DNA from: Gammaproteobacteria bacterium | Lineage (GTDB): Bacteria > Pseudomonadota > Gammaproteobacteria > UBA7966 | NCBI GenBank assembly: GCA_003485715.1 | Contig: DNIF01000035.1 | Coordinates: forward strand, 1-7,266 | Direction: 5' to 3' | DNA: 7,266 nucleotides | Shown: piece after piece, positions 1 through 5,856 of the stretch | How positions within the stretch are numbered: the stretch's first letter is position 1 | Layout of the letters: each line of letters begins with the position of its first letter | Position numbers and translations under genes: made by a program | The notes under the pieces: model-generated | What the model saw: the letters and a program-made list of their open reading frames with translations, nothing else | The model's database searches: none | What the model was told of the DNA's origin: nothing

Positions 1-824
1 GCCTTCACCGCCGCCTCATCACCAAGATCGGCCGCCTGCTGCAGCCTGAGCCAGTCCTCCTGCGGAAACTTGGAGTCGATGGGAAGCCAGACGGGTGATT
101 CTGGATCACCGCCAGGCCCGGGCAGGCGCAGGGCGTACTCGACGCGCTCGGCAGATCCGGCCCGCACGGCCACGTTGCGTTCGAACTGCGCTGGCGTCAG
201 CACCTCCTCGAGCAGGCTGCCGAGCTGCACTTCGGCCCAGGTGCCGCGCGCCTTCACATTGGTGAGTACACGTTTGAGCTCACCCACCCCGCTCGCCAGG
301 GTCTGCATTTCACCCAGCCCCAATTGCACCGCCTCCAGCCGCTCGGAAACCAACCGGAAGGATTCCCCGAGCCGGCGTTCGAGCGTGGCCTGTAGTTTCT
401 CGTCCACGGTCTGACGCATGGACTCGAGATGCTGGTCGTGGCTGTCGCGCATCTCACGCACCCGGGCATCGAGGGTGTTGCGCACCCGCTCGAGTGCCTC
501 GAGATTCGCGCGGGTCTGACCGCTGAGTTCACTGCGCAGTCCGGAGAGTCTGAGCTCGAGCGTTTGTGACTGCGCGTGCTGCGTGCGCAGCAGCGCCTCC
601 GTGACGCCTGCCTGACGCTCACTCAACTCCTCGCGCAGTTCACGTGCGGCATGGGCCGCCTCCTCACGTGCCAGGCGCAGTTCAGTGCGCACATCGGCTC
701 GACCCGTGCGCAGCAGCACGAGCAGCAGGATCAGCGCGTTGAGCGCGATGGCAGCCAACAGCAACCACGGCAGATCCGCGGCTGCCACGACGGGCAGCGA
801 AAGTGTCGGCAATGGCATGGGCAT
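1..824 (-). CDS. rmuC: DNA recombination protein RmuC, 5' part (C-terminal part lies beyond the left edge)
   Basis: The visible part is 274 residues, read right to left and open at the window edge. RmuC proteins are known to limit recombination at inverted repeats; they combine a membrane anchor and coiled coil with a nuclease-like C-terminal domain, and the exact reaction is unsettled. Here residues about 18-37 form one hydrophobic helix (DLPWLLLAIALNALILLLVL). Residues about 41-150 are a long, charged, heptad-like coiled coil rich in L, E and R. The conserved RmuC domain then begins, with KARGTW at 191-196, the following EVQLGSLLEEVL, and the family hallmark IDSKFP at 249-254. The catalytic-domain remainder is missing only because the window stops. 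I chose the ATG at 824 because GAGAAG lies seven bases upstream; a second ATG at 818 is too far from it. The gene lies 111 bp downstream of the patatin gene on the same strand and could be cotranscribed with it. Confidence 0.93.
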   Translation of the reverse strand, partial: MPMPLPTLSLPVVAAADLPWLLLAAIALNALILLLVLLRTGRADVRTELRLAREEAAHAARELREELSERQAGVTEALLRTQHAQSQTLELRLSGLRSELSGQTRANLEALERVRNTLDARVREMRDSHDQHLESMRQTVDEKLQATLERRLGESFRLVSERLEAVQLGLGEMQTLASGVGELKRVLTNVKARGTWAEVQLGSLLEEVLTPAQFERNVAVRAGSAERVEYALRLPGPGGDPESPVWLPIDSKFPQEDWLRLQQAADLGDEAAVK

Positions 825-935
825 CGGCGAGCTTCTCAGGCAGGCACTGCGCCGCGGGGCAGCACCACGCGAGCAGCCCCCGGGCAGGGTGGCAGACTGC
901 CCTGACCACCGGGGTCGAGGGAATACCCGCGCCGC

Positions 936-1976
936 TCAATCGTTCTGAAGGAACATGTGCGCCAGATCCACCGAGGGCTTGGTGCCGAGGTCATCGTAGT
1001 GGCGCTCGAGCCAGAGATCGGCCGCAGCCCGTCCCGCGGCCCTGAGGCTCTGCAGGAACTCCGGAGTGGCGTTCAATCGTGTGCTCGCCTCCATGGCTCC
1101 CAGCGAGTGCTGCGCCTCGATGAAGTGGAAACGCACGCGGCGCAGGCGGCGCTCGAAGCGCCCGAACACCCACGGCTCCTGCAGGGCGATCTGCTCCTTG
1201 GCCAGGGCGATGGCGCGCATCTCGCGCAGAAAGGCCGCATTGAAACTGAGTTCGAGCGCGCGCTCGCGGATCCCCTCCGCCGTATTGGGCACCGTGTCAC
1301 GACGGGCGGGATGCAGCATCACCACCAGCACGTCCGCCGCCTGACTGTCGAAGATGAGGGGAAACACGGGCGGGTTGCCGGAATAGCCGCCATCCCAGTA
1401 GGGCTCGCCGTCGATCTCGACGGTGCGATGCAGTGCGGGCAGGCAGGCCGAGGCCAGGAGCACATCGGCCGAGATCTCGGCGTTGCTGAATACGCGGATC
1501 TTCCCGGTGCGTACGCTGGTCGCACTCACGAAGATGCGTGGCTCGGCGGTCTGTCGCAGCGGGGTGAAGTCGAAGCTCTCGTTGACGATGCGCCGCAACG
1601 GGTTGATCTCGAGCGGGTCGAGGAGCTCGGGGGCGAAGAAGTGAGCAAACCCGAGATAGCCCGAGAGCACCGAAGACAGACTGCCGTTGCCGCCCCCTTG
1701 AGTGAAATCGAGCGGGTGGGCAAACAGCTCCGTGGCCGCCGCCCCCACGGCCTCCCAGAAGCGCTGCAGGCGGTCCTTGGCCGCCACGGCACCTCCGACC
1801 GCCAGACCTTCGGCCAGCGCCGTGGCATTCATCGCGCCAGAACTGGTGCCACTCACGCCCTCGATGTGCAGGCGGCCATCGTCCAGCAGGCGCTCCAGCA
1901 CACCCCAGGTGAAGGCACCATGCGAGCCACCGCCCTGGAGGGCGAGTGAGAGCGGAATGCGGTGAGCCGTAGTCAT
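936..1976 (-). CDS. Patatin-like phospholipase family protein
   Basis: This 346-residue protein is a probable serine lipid acyl hydrolase using the patatin Ser-Asp dyad. The oxyanion-hole motif GGGSHG sits at residues 15-20. The nucleophile elbow GTSSG is at 43-47, giving Ser45 as nucleophile. The Asp of the dyad is Asp195 in DGGYSGNPP. The order and spacing are typical of bacterial stand-alone patatin proteins. There is no signal peptide or clear membrane segment, so a cytoplasmic or peripheral location is likely; the lipid substrate cannot be told from sequence. I prefer the ATG at 1976, which places the GGG motif about 14 residues from the N-terminus as is usual; an in-frame GTG at 2012 would add 12 unconvincing residues. 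Neither start has a strong ribosome binding site. The gene is divergent from the small membrane protein gene and is followed by rmuC on the same strand. Confidence 0.93.
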   Translation of the reverse strand: MTTAHRIPLSLALQGGGSHGAFTWGVLERLLDDGRLHIEGVSGTSSGAMNATALAEGLAVGGAVAAKDRLQRFWEAVGAAATELFAHPLDFTQGGGNGSLSSVLSGYLGFAHFFAPELLDPLEINPLRRIVNESFDFTPLRQTAEPRIFVSATSVRTGKIRVFSNAEISADVLLASACLPALHRTVEIDGEPYWDGGYSGNPPVFPLIFDSQAADVLVVMLHPARRDTVPNTAEGIRERALELSFNAAFLREMRAIALAKEQIALQEPWVFGRFERRLRRVRFHFIEAQHSLGAMEASTRLNATPEFLQSLRAAGRAAADLWLERHYDDLGTKPSVDLAHMFLQND

Positions 1977-2133
1977 GGGGCTAGCATAGTGCACCGCAGC
2001 ATGGCAATTCACCCTGCCCGGGCGCTGACCAGCAACTATCTTTCCCTTGGCCGGTCCCGGCTGTTGACCGCCCCACCGCGGCTGACCCCATGACGGTGAC
2101 GCCCCGTCGCCCAGAACCTCGAGGAGGTGCCGC
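1977..2133. promoter_or_regulatory. Divergent intergenic region between patatin gene and small membrane protein gene
   Basis: These 157 bp separate two genes transcribed away from each other, so both promoters should lie here. I see no convincing sigma70 pair on either strand. TTGACC at 2064-2069 resembles a -35 box but has no -10 partner at the right distance. TATGCT on the minus strand (1983-1988) matches four of six -10 positions but has only a poor -35. The one clear signal is the ribosome binding site for the rightward gene at 2121-2128. Confidence 0.45.
2121..2128 (+). promoter_or_regulatory. Strong Shine-Dalgarno sequence that fixes a TTG start
   Basis: GAGGAGGT is close to a perfect match to the anti-Shine-Dalgarno end of 16S rRNA. 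It ends five bases before the TTG at 2134. No ATG or GTG in the same frame is found nearby upstream, and the next in-frame ATG is deep in the second membrane helix, so this site decides the start of the 118-residue protein. Confidence 0.8.
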
Positions 2134-2490
2134 TTGCATCAGGAACCGCGTCCACCCCTGCCCGCCTCTCACGCCCCCGGCACCGAGCGTGTGTTGTTGC
2201 GCAAGCTGCCCTGGCTGCTGCTGTTCGGCACGCTCCTGCCGGCCCTGTGGGTGCTGGGGGTCGAGTGGCTCATCGACATCCCGGACGCGGACGAGCGCGC
2301 GAAATATCTCCTCGGCCTCAAGTTTCGGGCCATTGCCCTGGCATCGCTGGTCTGGATGGGCGCGCTCACGGTCGCCATTGGCTGCGGCTTCGTGATCGTC
2401 ATGAAGGGGCAGCCCTACGAGGCAGACAGCTACCCGATCCCGGGTGACGAGAAAAAACCTGCGAAGGATCATCACGACGAGGGCGGGTGA
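2134..2490 (+). CDS. Small two-helix inner membrane protein of unknown function, TTG start
   Basis: This 118-residue protein is not one I can name with confidence. It has a Pro-rich N-terminal tail (residues 1-16), a short basic stretch containing ERVLLRK, and a first membrane helix at about 25-47. A charged loop with DADERAK follows, then a second helix at about 64-90 ending in FVIVMKG. The C-terminal tail is hydrophilic, contains EADSYPIPG at 96-104, and ends in an acidic, Lys- and His-containing stretch. By the positive-inside rule the basic residues before helix 1 and the K after helix 2 suggest both termini face the cytoplasm. The start is TTG, supported by GAGGAGGT just upstream. The amino acid pattern, two clean helices and defined ends argue for a real gene over the longer opposite-strand reading. 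It stands alone, divergent from the patatin gene. Confidence 0.82.
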   Translation: MHQEPRPPLPASHAPGTERVLLRKLPWLLLFGTLLPALWVLGVEWLIDIPDADERAKYLLGLKFRAIALASLVWMGALTVAIGCGFVIVMKGQPYEADSYPIPGDEKKPAKDHHDEGG

Positions 2491-2687
2491 CGCGGTGCGA
2501 GCCACGCCATGGCGCGCCGCTTTTCAGAGGGTGATCGGCCTGGCATCCTGACGGCACGGTGGAGCTCATCCAAGACACGCCGCCACTCGGGAACCGGACT
2601 CAGTTCTCCGTCCGCTGACCCGACCAGAAACGGGATCCAGGTCGCCCTCGATCGAGGGCGCTCACGAGGGACATCCGGCGAGGGGGC
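2491..2687. other. Intergenic spacer with no supported gene
   Basis: This 197-bp stretch lies between two plus-strand genes. It can be read as a 60-residue plus-strand ORF (from 2509) or as the end of a minus-strand ORF, but neither has a ribosome binding site, a credible start or a recognisable protein pattern. The one notable element is the 18-bp palindrome near its right end. No terminator with a T-run is visible after the small membrane protein gene, so read-through into the next gene is possible. Confidence 0.5.
2643..2660. repeat. 18-bp perfect palindrome upstream of the DUF3883 gene
   Basis: CGCCCTCGATCGAGGGCG reads identically on both strands with no central spacer. It ends 27 bases before the ATG at 2688, which suits an operator or a leader element of the downstream gene. 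As RNA it would need to open a few central bases to fold as a hairpin, and no T-run follows, so a protein-binding site is a more natural reading than a terminator. This is inference from position and symmetry only. Confidence 0.6.
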
Positions 2688-3572
2688 ATGAGCGACATGG
2701 CTTGGACCCGGGAGGAAGTGGTCGCCATCGTCGATGACCATTTCTCCATGCTCGAACGCGAACTGGCCGGGGTCGCCTACACCAAGGCCGCGCACCGCCG
2801 CGCGCTCGCGCCTCGTCTGAATCAGCGTACGGCGGGCTCGATCGAATTCAAGCACCAGAACCTGAGTGCGGTGCTCATCGAACTGGGTCTGCCGCACATC
2901 GTCGGCTATCGATGGCGCGGCAACTATCAGGCCTTGCTGCGCGACGTGGTGCTCGAGCGTCTTGAGCAAGCACCGAAGCTACGAGCGCTTGCTGCGCAGC
3001 ACGCCGAATCGCTCGCCACCGCGCCCGAGGTCCCCGACCTGAGCGGGCTACCGGCACCCCCACCACTCGTGACCGACCCGAAGCCAGGGCTGCGCCCAGT
3101 GGTCCGTGATCGGCCACCGGTGGTGGTGGACTACCTCGAGCGCGAGGCCCGCAACCGTTCACTCGGACTCGCCGGAGAGGAACTGATCCTCGCTTTCGAG
3201 CAGGACCGTCTGGATCGCAGCGGGGCCAGCCATCTGGCCGCGCGGGTGGAGCACAGTGCCAAGGTGCGCGGAGATCACCTGGGTTACGACATCCTCTCCT
3301 TCGAGACCGACGGGCGGGAGCGGCTGATCGAGGTCAAGACGACCCGCTACGGCGAGATGACCCCCTTCTTCATCACCCCGAACGAGGCCGATCTCTCGGA
3401 CCGCGAGGCCAACCGCTATCACCTGTACCGGCTCTACGCCTTCGCTCGGCAGCCGCGCTTCTTCGTACTGAGCGGCCGGGTGCGCGAACACTGCACCCTC
3501 TCGGCCGCCCTGTACCGGGCGGTGCCTTCCAGCACCAAAGGTGCCGCTGCCCTCATGGCCTTGGCGGGCTGA
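2688..3572 (+). CDS. DUF3883 domain protein with PD-(D/E)xK nuclease-like core
   Basis: This 294-residue protein has two domains. Residues about 4-92 form an N-terminal helical module with patterns such as IEFKHQNLSAVLIELG (52-67) and GYRWRGNYQALL (73-84), which I associate with DUF3883 proteins. A Pro-rich linker at about 113-145 follows. The C-terminal domain at about 150-275 has the DUF3883 signature: GLAGEE at 160-165, GYDI at 199-202, IEVKTT at 214-219, then TPFFITPNEADLS at 225-237 and a Tyr/Leu/Arg segment. Asp201, Glu215 and Lys217 fit the D...ExK catalytic layout of the restriction-endonuclease-like fold. Cleavage activity is inferred, not shown. DUF3883 occurs in restriction- and defence-related proteins but also in many uncharacterised ones. 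There is no neighbouring methylase, helicase or other partner. The ATG at 2688 is chosen for the purine-rich GGCGAGGGGG just before it; ATG 2697 is the alternative. Confidence 0.88.
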   Translation: MSDMAWTREEVVAIVDDHFSMLERELAGVAYTKAAHRRALAPRLNQRTAGSIEFKHQNLSAVLIELGLPHIVGYRWRGNYQALLRDVVLERLEQAPKLRALAAQHAESLATAPEVPDLSGLPAPPPLVTDPKPGLRPVVRDRPPVVVDYLEREARNRSLGLAGEELILAFEQDRLDRSGASHLAARVEHSAKVRGDHLGYDILSFETDGRERLIEVKTTRYGEMTPFFITPNEADLSDREANRYHLYRLYAFARQPRFFVLSGRVREHCTLSAALYRAVPSSTKGAAALMALAG

Positions 3573-3585
3573 ACGAGGGCCAACG

Positions 3586-3639
3586 GCGCAATATCACTCA
3601 TTTCTCGCGCGACCGGACTCGCGCTCTTGTGAATTGCGC
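3586..3639. terminator. Long imperfect stem-loop between convergent genes, possible bidirectional terminator
   Basis: Nested complementary arms lie between the stop codons of the two convergent genes. The outer arms are GCGCAAT (3586-3592) and ATTGCGC (3633-3639). Next come TCAC (3594-3597) and GTGA (3629-3632), with one bulged A. The inner stem is GCGCGA (3607-3612) and TCGCGC (3619-3624) around a six-base loop, with an asymmetric internal loop below it. There is no long T-run on either side, so it is not a classical intrinsic terminator. The location between convergent genes makes a role in ending transcription or protecting 3' ends plausible. Confidence 0.45.
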
Positions 3640-3670
3640 AGGCCAGGCAGCGCCGGCCCCTGCGGCGTCT

Positions 3671-4369
3671 TCAGCTCGCCGCCGGCACCTCGAACAGCAG
3701 CAACTCGGCCCGGCTCACCGCCTCCACCTGCAGGTTCCCTCCGGCCGGCACGGCACAGCCCTCCCCCGCGGCGTGGCGATGTCCGTTGGCCGAGATCTCC
3801 CCGCTAACGACGTGCAGCCAGGCCATGCGGCCTGCGGCCGGGGTGTAAGCGAGGGCCGCGCGCGGGGCCAGCACCGACGAGTAGGCGTCGAGGTCGCTGT
3901 GCACGGTGACGGCACCGTCGCGACCGTCAGGTGCCGCGACCAGTCGCAGCCGACCACTGCGCTCTGTCTCGGGGAAATGTCGCATCTGGCAGCAGGGCGG
4001 CAGCGCCGGACGCCGCGGCACAACCCACGCTTGCACAAAGCGCACCGGCGCGACCGCGGAGTAGTTGCACTCGGCCTGAAACACGCCGGTCCCAGCGCTC
4101 AGCCGCTGCACATCGCCGTGCCTCAGGATGACGTCATCCCCCAGCGAATCGCGGTGTTCGAGCGTACCCTCGACGACGAAGGTGAGGATCTCCACGTCCC
4201 GGTGCATATGCACCTCCAAACCTTCTCCCGGCCCGATGCTCGATTCCTGGATGGCGCGAAGCACGCCGAATCCATCCCGAGTCAATCCGGTCGAATGTGC
4301 CACCGCGGCACCACCGCCCACAGGGGCAAGAATTTCCGGCCTGGTCTCGCTGTCGTGCTGCCCGCGCAT
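3671..4369 (-). CDS. Pirin family protein (bicupin)
   Basis: This 232-residue protein matches the pirin/YhaK family across its length. The N-terminal cupin carries FGVLRAI (34-40), HMHRDVEI (54-61), EGTLEHRDSLG (67-77) and GDVQRLSAGTGV (85-96). The usual QxW step after the first cupin appears as VQAWVVPRRPALPP. The C-terminal half has the family's LVAAPDGRDGAV and a second, degenerate cupin ending in LLLFEVP. Known pirins bind a non-haem metal; some bacterial members have quercetinase activity and others act as redox-linked regulators, so the substrate here is open. Two ligands are present as His54 and His56, and Glu100 fits the Glu ligand. The position normally His in HxE is Gln98 (FQAE). 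The start at 4369 is fixed by GGGGGAGG four bases upstream; the frame stays open to 4504, but that extension lacks pirin similarity. It converges with the DUF3883 gene. Confidence 0.93.
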   Translation of the reverse strand: MRGQHDSETRPEILAPVGGGAAVAHSTGLTRDGFGVLRAIQESSIGPGEGLEVHMHRDVEILTFVVEGTLEHRDSLGDDVILRHGDVQRLSAGTGVFQAECNYSAVAPVRFVQAWVVPRRPALPPCCQMRHFPETERSGRLRLVAAPDGRDGAVTVHSDLDAYSSVLAPRAALAYTPAAGRMAWLHVVSGEISANGHRHAAGEGCAVPAGGNLQVEAVSRAELLLFEVPAAS

Positions 4370-4460
4370 GTTGCCTCCCCCCATCACCAGTACACCTCTC
4401 GTGCAGTCTTCCGGTAGTACCGACTCACCGGCGCCAGCTTCACTCTGGCCGATGCGCGCC

Positions 4461-4473
4461 GGGAACGGTTCCC
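4461..4473. repeat. Operator-like inverted repeat GGGAAC-G-GTTCCC
   Basis: Six-base arms are perfectly complementary around a single central G. The centre lies about 98 bp upstream of the pirin start codon, which is a plausible place for a regulator to bind. No recognition by a particular regulator family can be assigned. Confidence 0.45.
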
Positions 4474-4492
4474 ACATCGCGACACCGATCCT

Positions 4493-4508
4493 GCGGTTGA
4501 TCAATCGC
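4493..4508. repeat. Dyad centred on TTGATCAA upstream of the pirin gene
   Basis: The core TTGATCAA (4497-4504) is a perfect 8-bp palindrome. It is flanked by GCG and CGC after one mismatched pair, giving 14 of 16 symmetric positions. Its site between two other dyads suggests a regulatory cluster, but short palindromes arise by chance, so confidence is modest. Confidence 0.35.
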
Positions 4509-4520
4509 CGCGTGCACCGA

Positions 4521-4551
4521 GGTCATTAGCCGTATGTGGCGGCTATTGACC
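4521..4551. repeat. Inverted repeat with 12-bp arms and 7-base loop
   Basis: GGTCATTAGCCG (4521-4532) and CGGCTATTGACC (4540-4551) pair at 11 of 12 positions around TATGTGG. The single mismatch is a T opposite T. No T-run follows on either strand, so a terminator is unlikely. It may be an operator on DNA or a structured leader in RNA. It lies 151 bp upstream of the pirin start codon. Confidence 0.55.
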
Positions 4552-4721
4552 GTGAGCGGAATCGGCTTCTGGCTGGCCCGATTTGCGCCGCCGCACCCAT
4601 CCGCCAACGGCAGCTAGTCTGCCAAGCATTGCTCAGGACGAGCCATAAAGCACTGTGCGATGCAGCAGTCGCAAGCGCGCAAAGCACGATCCCTCGGGCA
4701 CTCAGCGCCAGGTCTTGCACA

Positions 4722-4745
4722 TGCCCCCGCCGGATGGCGGGCGCA
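4722..4745. repeat. GC-rich hairpin in the gene-free region
   Basis: CCCGCC (4726-4731) and GGCGGG (4736-4741) form a perfect 6-bp stem with a GGAT loop. Beyond one C/C mismatch, TGC and GCA extend it. A C-rich run including CCCCCCCGGGG follows at about 4747-4757. Such compact GC hairpins resemble REP-type elements, but only one copy is visible here, so that identity is not supported. Confidence 0.4.
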
Positions 4746-5031
4746 GCCCCCCCGGGGAGGCATTACACCCAGCATTTTATTCGAACTATGACTGGGCATA
4801 CGGCCCGACTGAGGAACGTGCATCCGATTGACGCTACTGGCTATGCTGCAGGCGCACCTGTTCTGCCGGATTCGGCTGACGAAGACTTGCCTCGCTGCCT
4901 ACGCTGTCGCACCGACCCTGGCAACCCGGGAAAATAATCCTGAGCGGGAATCCCCGCGCTGGGTCGCAGTCTCTGCTGCCCGGAATCAATGATGTCATGC
5001 TCCCCAACTGGCGCACCCGAGGAATCACCGC

Positions 5032-5691
5032 ATGCTCGACTGGGCGGAATACTCCAAGCTCTTCATCGGCCTGCTCGCCATCGTGAACCCCTTCGGCGTC
5101 ATCCCGATCTATCTCGGCGTGCTGGAACAGCACGGCGCTCGAGTGGACTATCCCGCCACCGCGCGCCGCACAACCCTGGTTGTGCTTTCAGTCCTGCTGG
5201 TCACACTCGTCTCCGGGGAATTCCTGCTGCGGATCTTCGGCATCAGCCTGTCTGCCTTCCGCGTCGCCGGCGGGATCCTGCTCCTGCTCATGGCGATCGA
5301 CATGCTGGCCCACTCCGAGCGAGCACCGCGCGGCCAACAGCCGGTATCGACTGTGGTTGATGACTCCCACGAATCCATCGCCGTTGTACCGCTCGGCATG
5401 CCACTGCTTGCGGGCCCGGGCGCCATCAGCACCGTCATCGTGTACGCCGACCTCGGCAGCGGAGTCGGGCACTATCTTGCCCTGACAACCATCGTCCTCG
5501 GCGTAGGCCTCGCCGTGTATCTGTGTCTGCACAGTGCACTGCGGATTCGGGATTTCGCCGGTCGGACGAGCATGCAGGTGACTACCCGCCTCATGGGCCT
5601 CATCACCGCGGCCATCGCGGTTGAAATCATGGGCAACGGGCTTGCCGGTCTGTTCCCGGCCCTGCGCCCGAGCGAGGTGTCCGGCGGCTGA
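5032..5691 (+). CDS. MarC family integral membrane protein
   Basis: This 219-residue protein has the full length and motif order of the MarC (UPF0056) family. These are six-helix inner membrane proteins whose transported substrate, if any, is not settled; the early link of E. coli MarC to multiple antibiotic resistance was not upheld. Helices lie at about residues 10-30, 47-67, 72-93, 118-139, 147-168 and 188-212. Family motifs seen are NPFGVIPIYL (19-28), FRVAGGILLLLMAIDML (76-92), VVPLGMPLLAGPGAIST (118-134) and RLMGLITAAIAVE near the end. The two NP/GP motifs in helices 1 and 4 reflect the internal duplication typical of the family. A loop at about 95-115 is hydrophilic. The start ATG is supported by GAGGA at 5019-5023, eight bases upstream. 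It is followed in the same direction by an ABC exporter gene after 175 bp. Confidence 0.95.
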   Translation: MLDWAEYSKLFIGLLAIVNPFGVIPIYLGVLEQHGARVDYPATARRTTLVVLSVLLVTLVSGEFLLRIFGISLSAFRVAGGILLLLMAIDMLAHSERAPRGQQPVSTVVDDSHESIAVVPLGMPLLAGPGAISTVIVYADLGSGVGHYLALTTIVLGVGLAVYLCLHSALRIRDFAGRTSMQVTTRLMGLITAAIAVEIMGNGLAGLFPALRPSEVSGG

Positions 5692-5720
5692 CCGGTTTTC
5701 GCGACGGAACTAGCGCATCC

Positions 5721-5753
5721 GGGACTGCCTGGCCGAGCCGCGGCACAGGTCCC
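5721..5753. repeat. Imperfect stem-loop shortly after the marC-family stop
   Basis: GGGAC-TGCC (5721-5729) can pair with GGCA (5742-5745) and GTCCC (5749-5753), with CAG bulged on the right arm. It starts 30 bp after the stop codon. There is no T-run, so a role as a terminator is only a possibility. Confidence 0.3.
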
Positions 5754-5764
5754 TGAGGTTTCTA

Positions 5765-5787
5765 CTGCACACACCCGGCGTGTGCAG
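5765..5787. repeat. Perfect 8-bp hairpin between marC-family and ABC exporter genes
   Basis: CTGCACAC (5765-5772) and GTGTGCAG (5780-5787) are exactly complementary around the loop ACCCGGC. It lies 73 bp after one gene and about 80 bp before the start of the next. It could be an operator for the exporter gene or a processing or terminator hairpin. It lacks the T-run of an intrinsic terminator. Confidence 0.55.
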
Positions 5788-5856
5788 ACACGGCCCTATC
5801 CTCTGCACCGCAATCCCGCAACTGCCTTTTCCCACTGCTGCCCAACTGACGACCGC

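Larger units (their letters stand above)
4370..5031. other. 662-bp gene-free region between divergent pirin-family and MarC-family genes
   Basis: No reading frame here has a ribosome binding site, codon pattern or protein pattern I can support. Small ORFs at 4526-4720 (minus) and 4536-4937 (plus) both start at GTG, overlap each other, and are compositionally poor. The region contains several inverted repeats: GGGAAC/GTTCCC at 4461-4473, TTGATCAA at 4497-4504, a 12-bp-arm repeat at 4521-4551 and a hairpin at 4722-4745. It must hold the promoters of both flanking genes. I could not find a well-spaced sigma70 promoter: TTGACG at 4828-4833 has no -10 partner. A short AT-richer patch lies around 4771-4790. 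Confidence 0.55.

Noticed and set aside
957..1949. 330-residue plus-strand ORF opposite the patatin gene
   Set aside because: It is the antisense shadow of a gene with clear catalytic motifs, and its translation shows no family pattern or ribosome binding site.
1981..2505. 174-residue minus-strand ORF over the small membrane protein gene
   Set aside because: The opposite strand has a strong ribosome binding site and two clean membrane helices, while this reading is Gln/Gly/Arg-rich without structure.
2509..2691. 60-residue plus-strand ORF that overlaps the DUF3883 start by ATGA
   Set aside because: The overlap suggests translational coupling, but there is no ribosome binding site, the residues are low-complexity Ser/Arg/Gly-rich, and it runs through the 18-bp palindrome.
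2472..2969. 165-residue minus-strand ORF; its last part, with PEWRRVLDELHRAVRMPG, looks somewhat protein-like
   Set aside because: Most of it is antisense to the DUF3883 gene, there is no start codon in the intergenic part, and its end overlaps the tail of the small membrane protein gene. At most it is a decayed remnant.
3629..4417. 262-residue plus-strand ORF opposite the pirin gene
   Set aside because: Antisense shadow of a gene with full pirin motifs.
4370..4504. 45-residue N-terminal extension of the pirin frame starting at TTG 4504
   Set aside because: A strong GGGGGAGG stands just before ATG 4369, and the extension has no resemblance to the pirin N-terminus.
4526..4720. 64-residue minus-strand ORF with a hydrophobic N-terminus
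   Set aside because: It starts at GTG without a convincing ribosome binding site, has no recognisable pattern, and runs into the inverted repeat at 4521-4551.
4828..4833. TTGACG as a -35 box for the MarC-family gene
   Set aside because: No -10-like hexamer stands 16-18 bp downstream; the nearest, TATGCT at 4842-4847, is only 8 bp away.
4536..4937. 133-residue plus-strand ORF in the gene-free region
   Set aside because: It starts at GTG inside the inverted repeat, has irregular composition with many Cys, Arg and His, and no family pattern.
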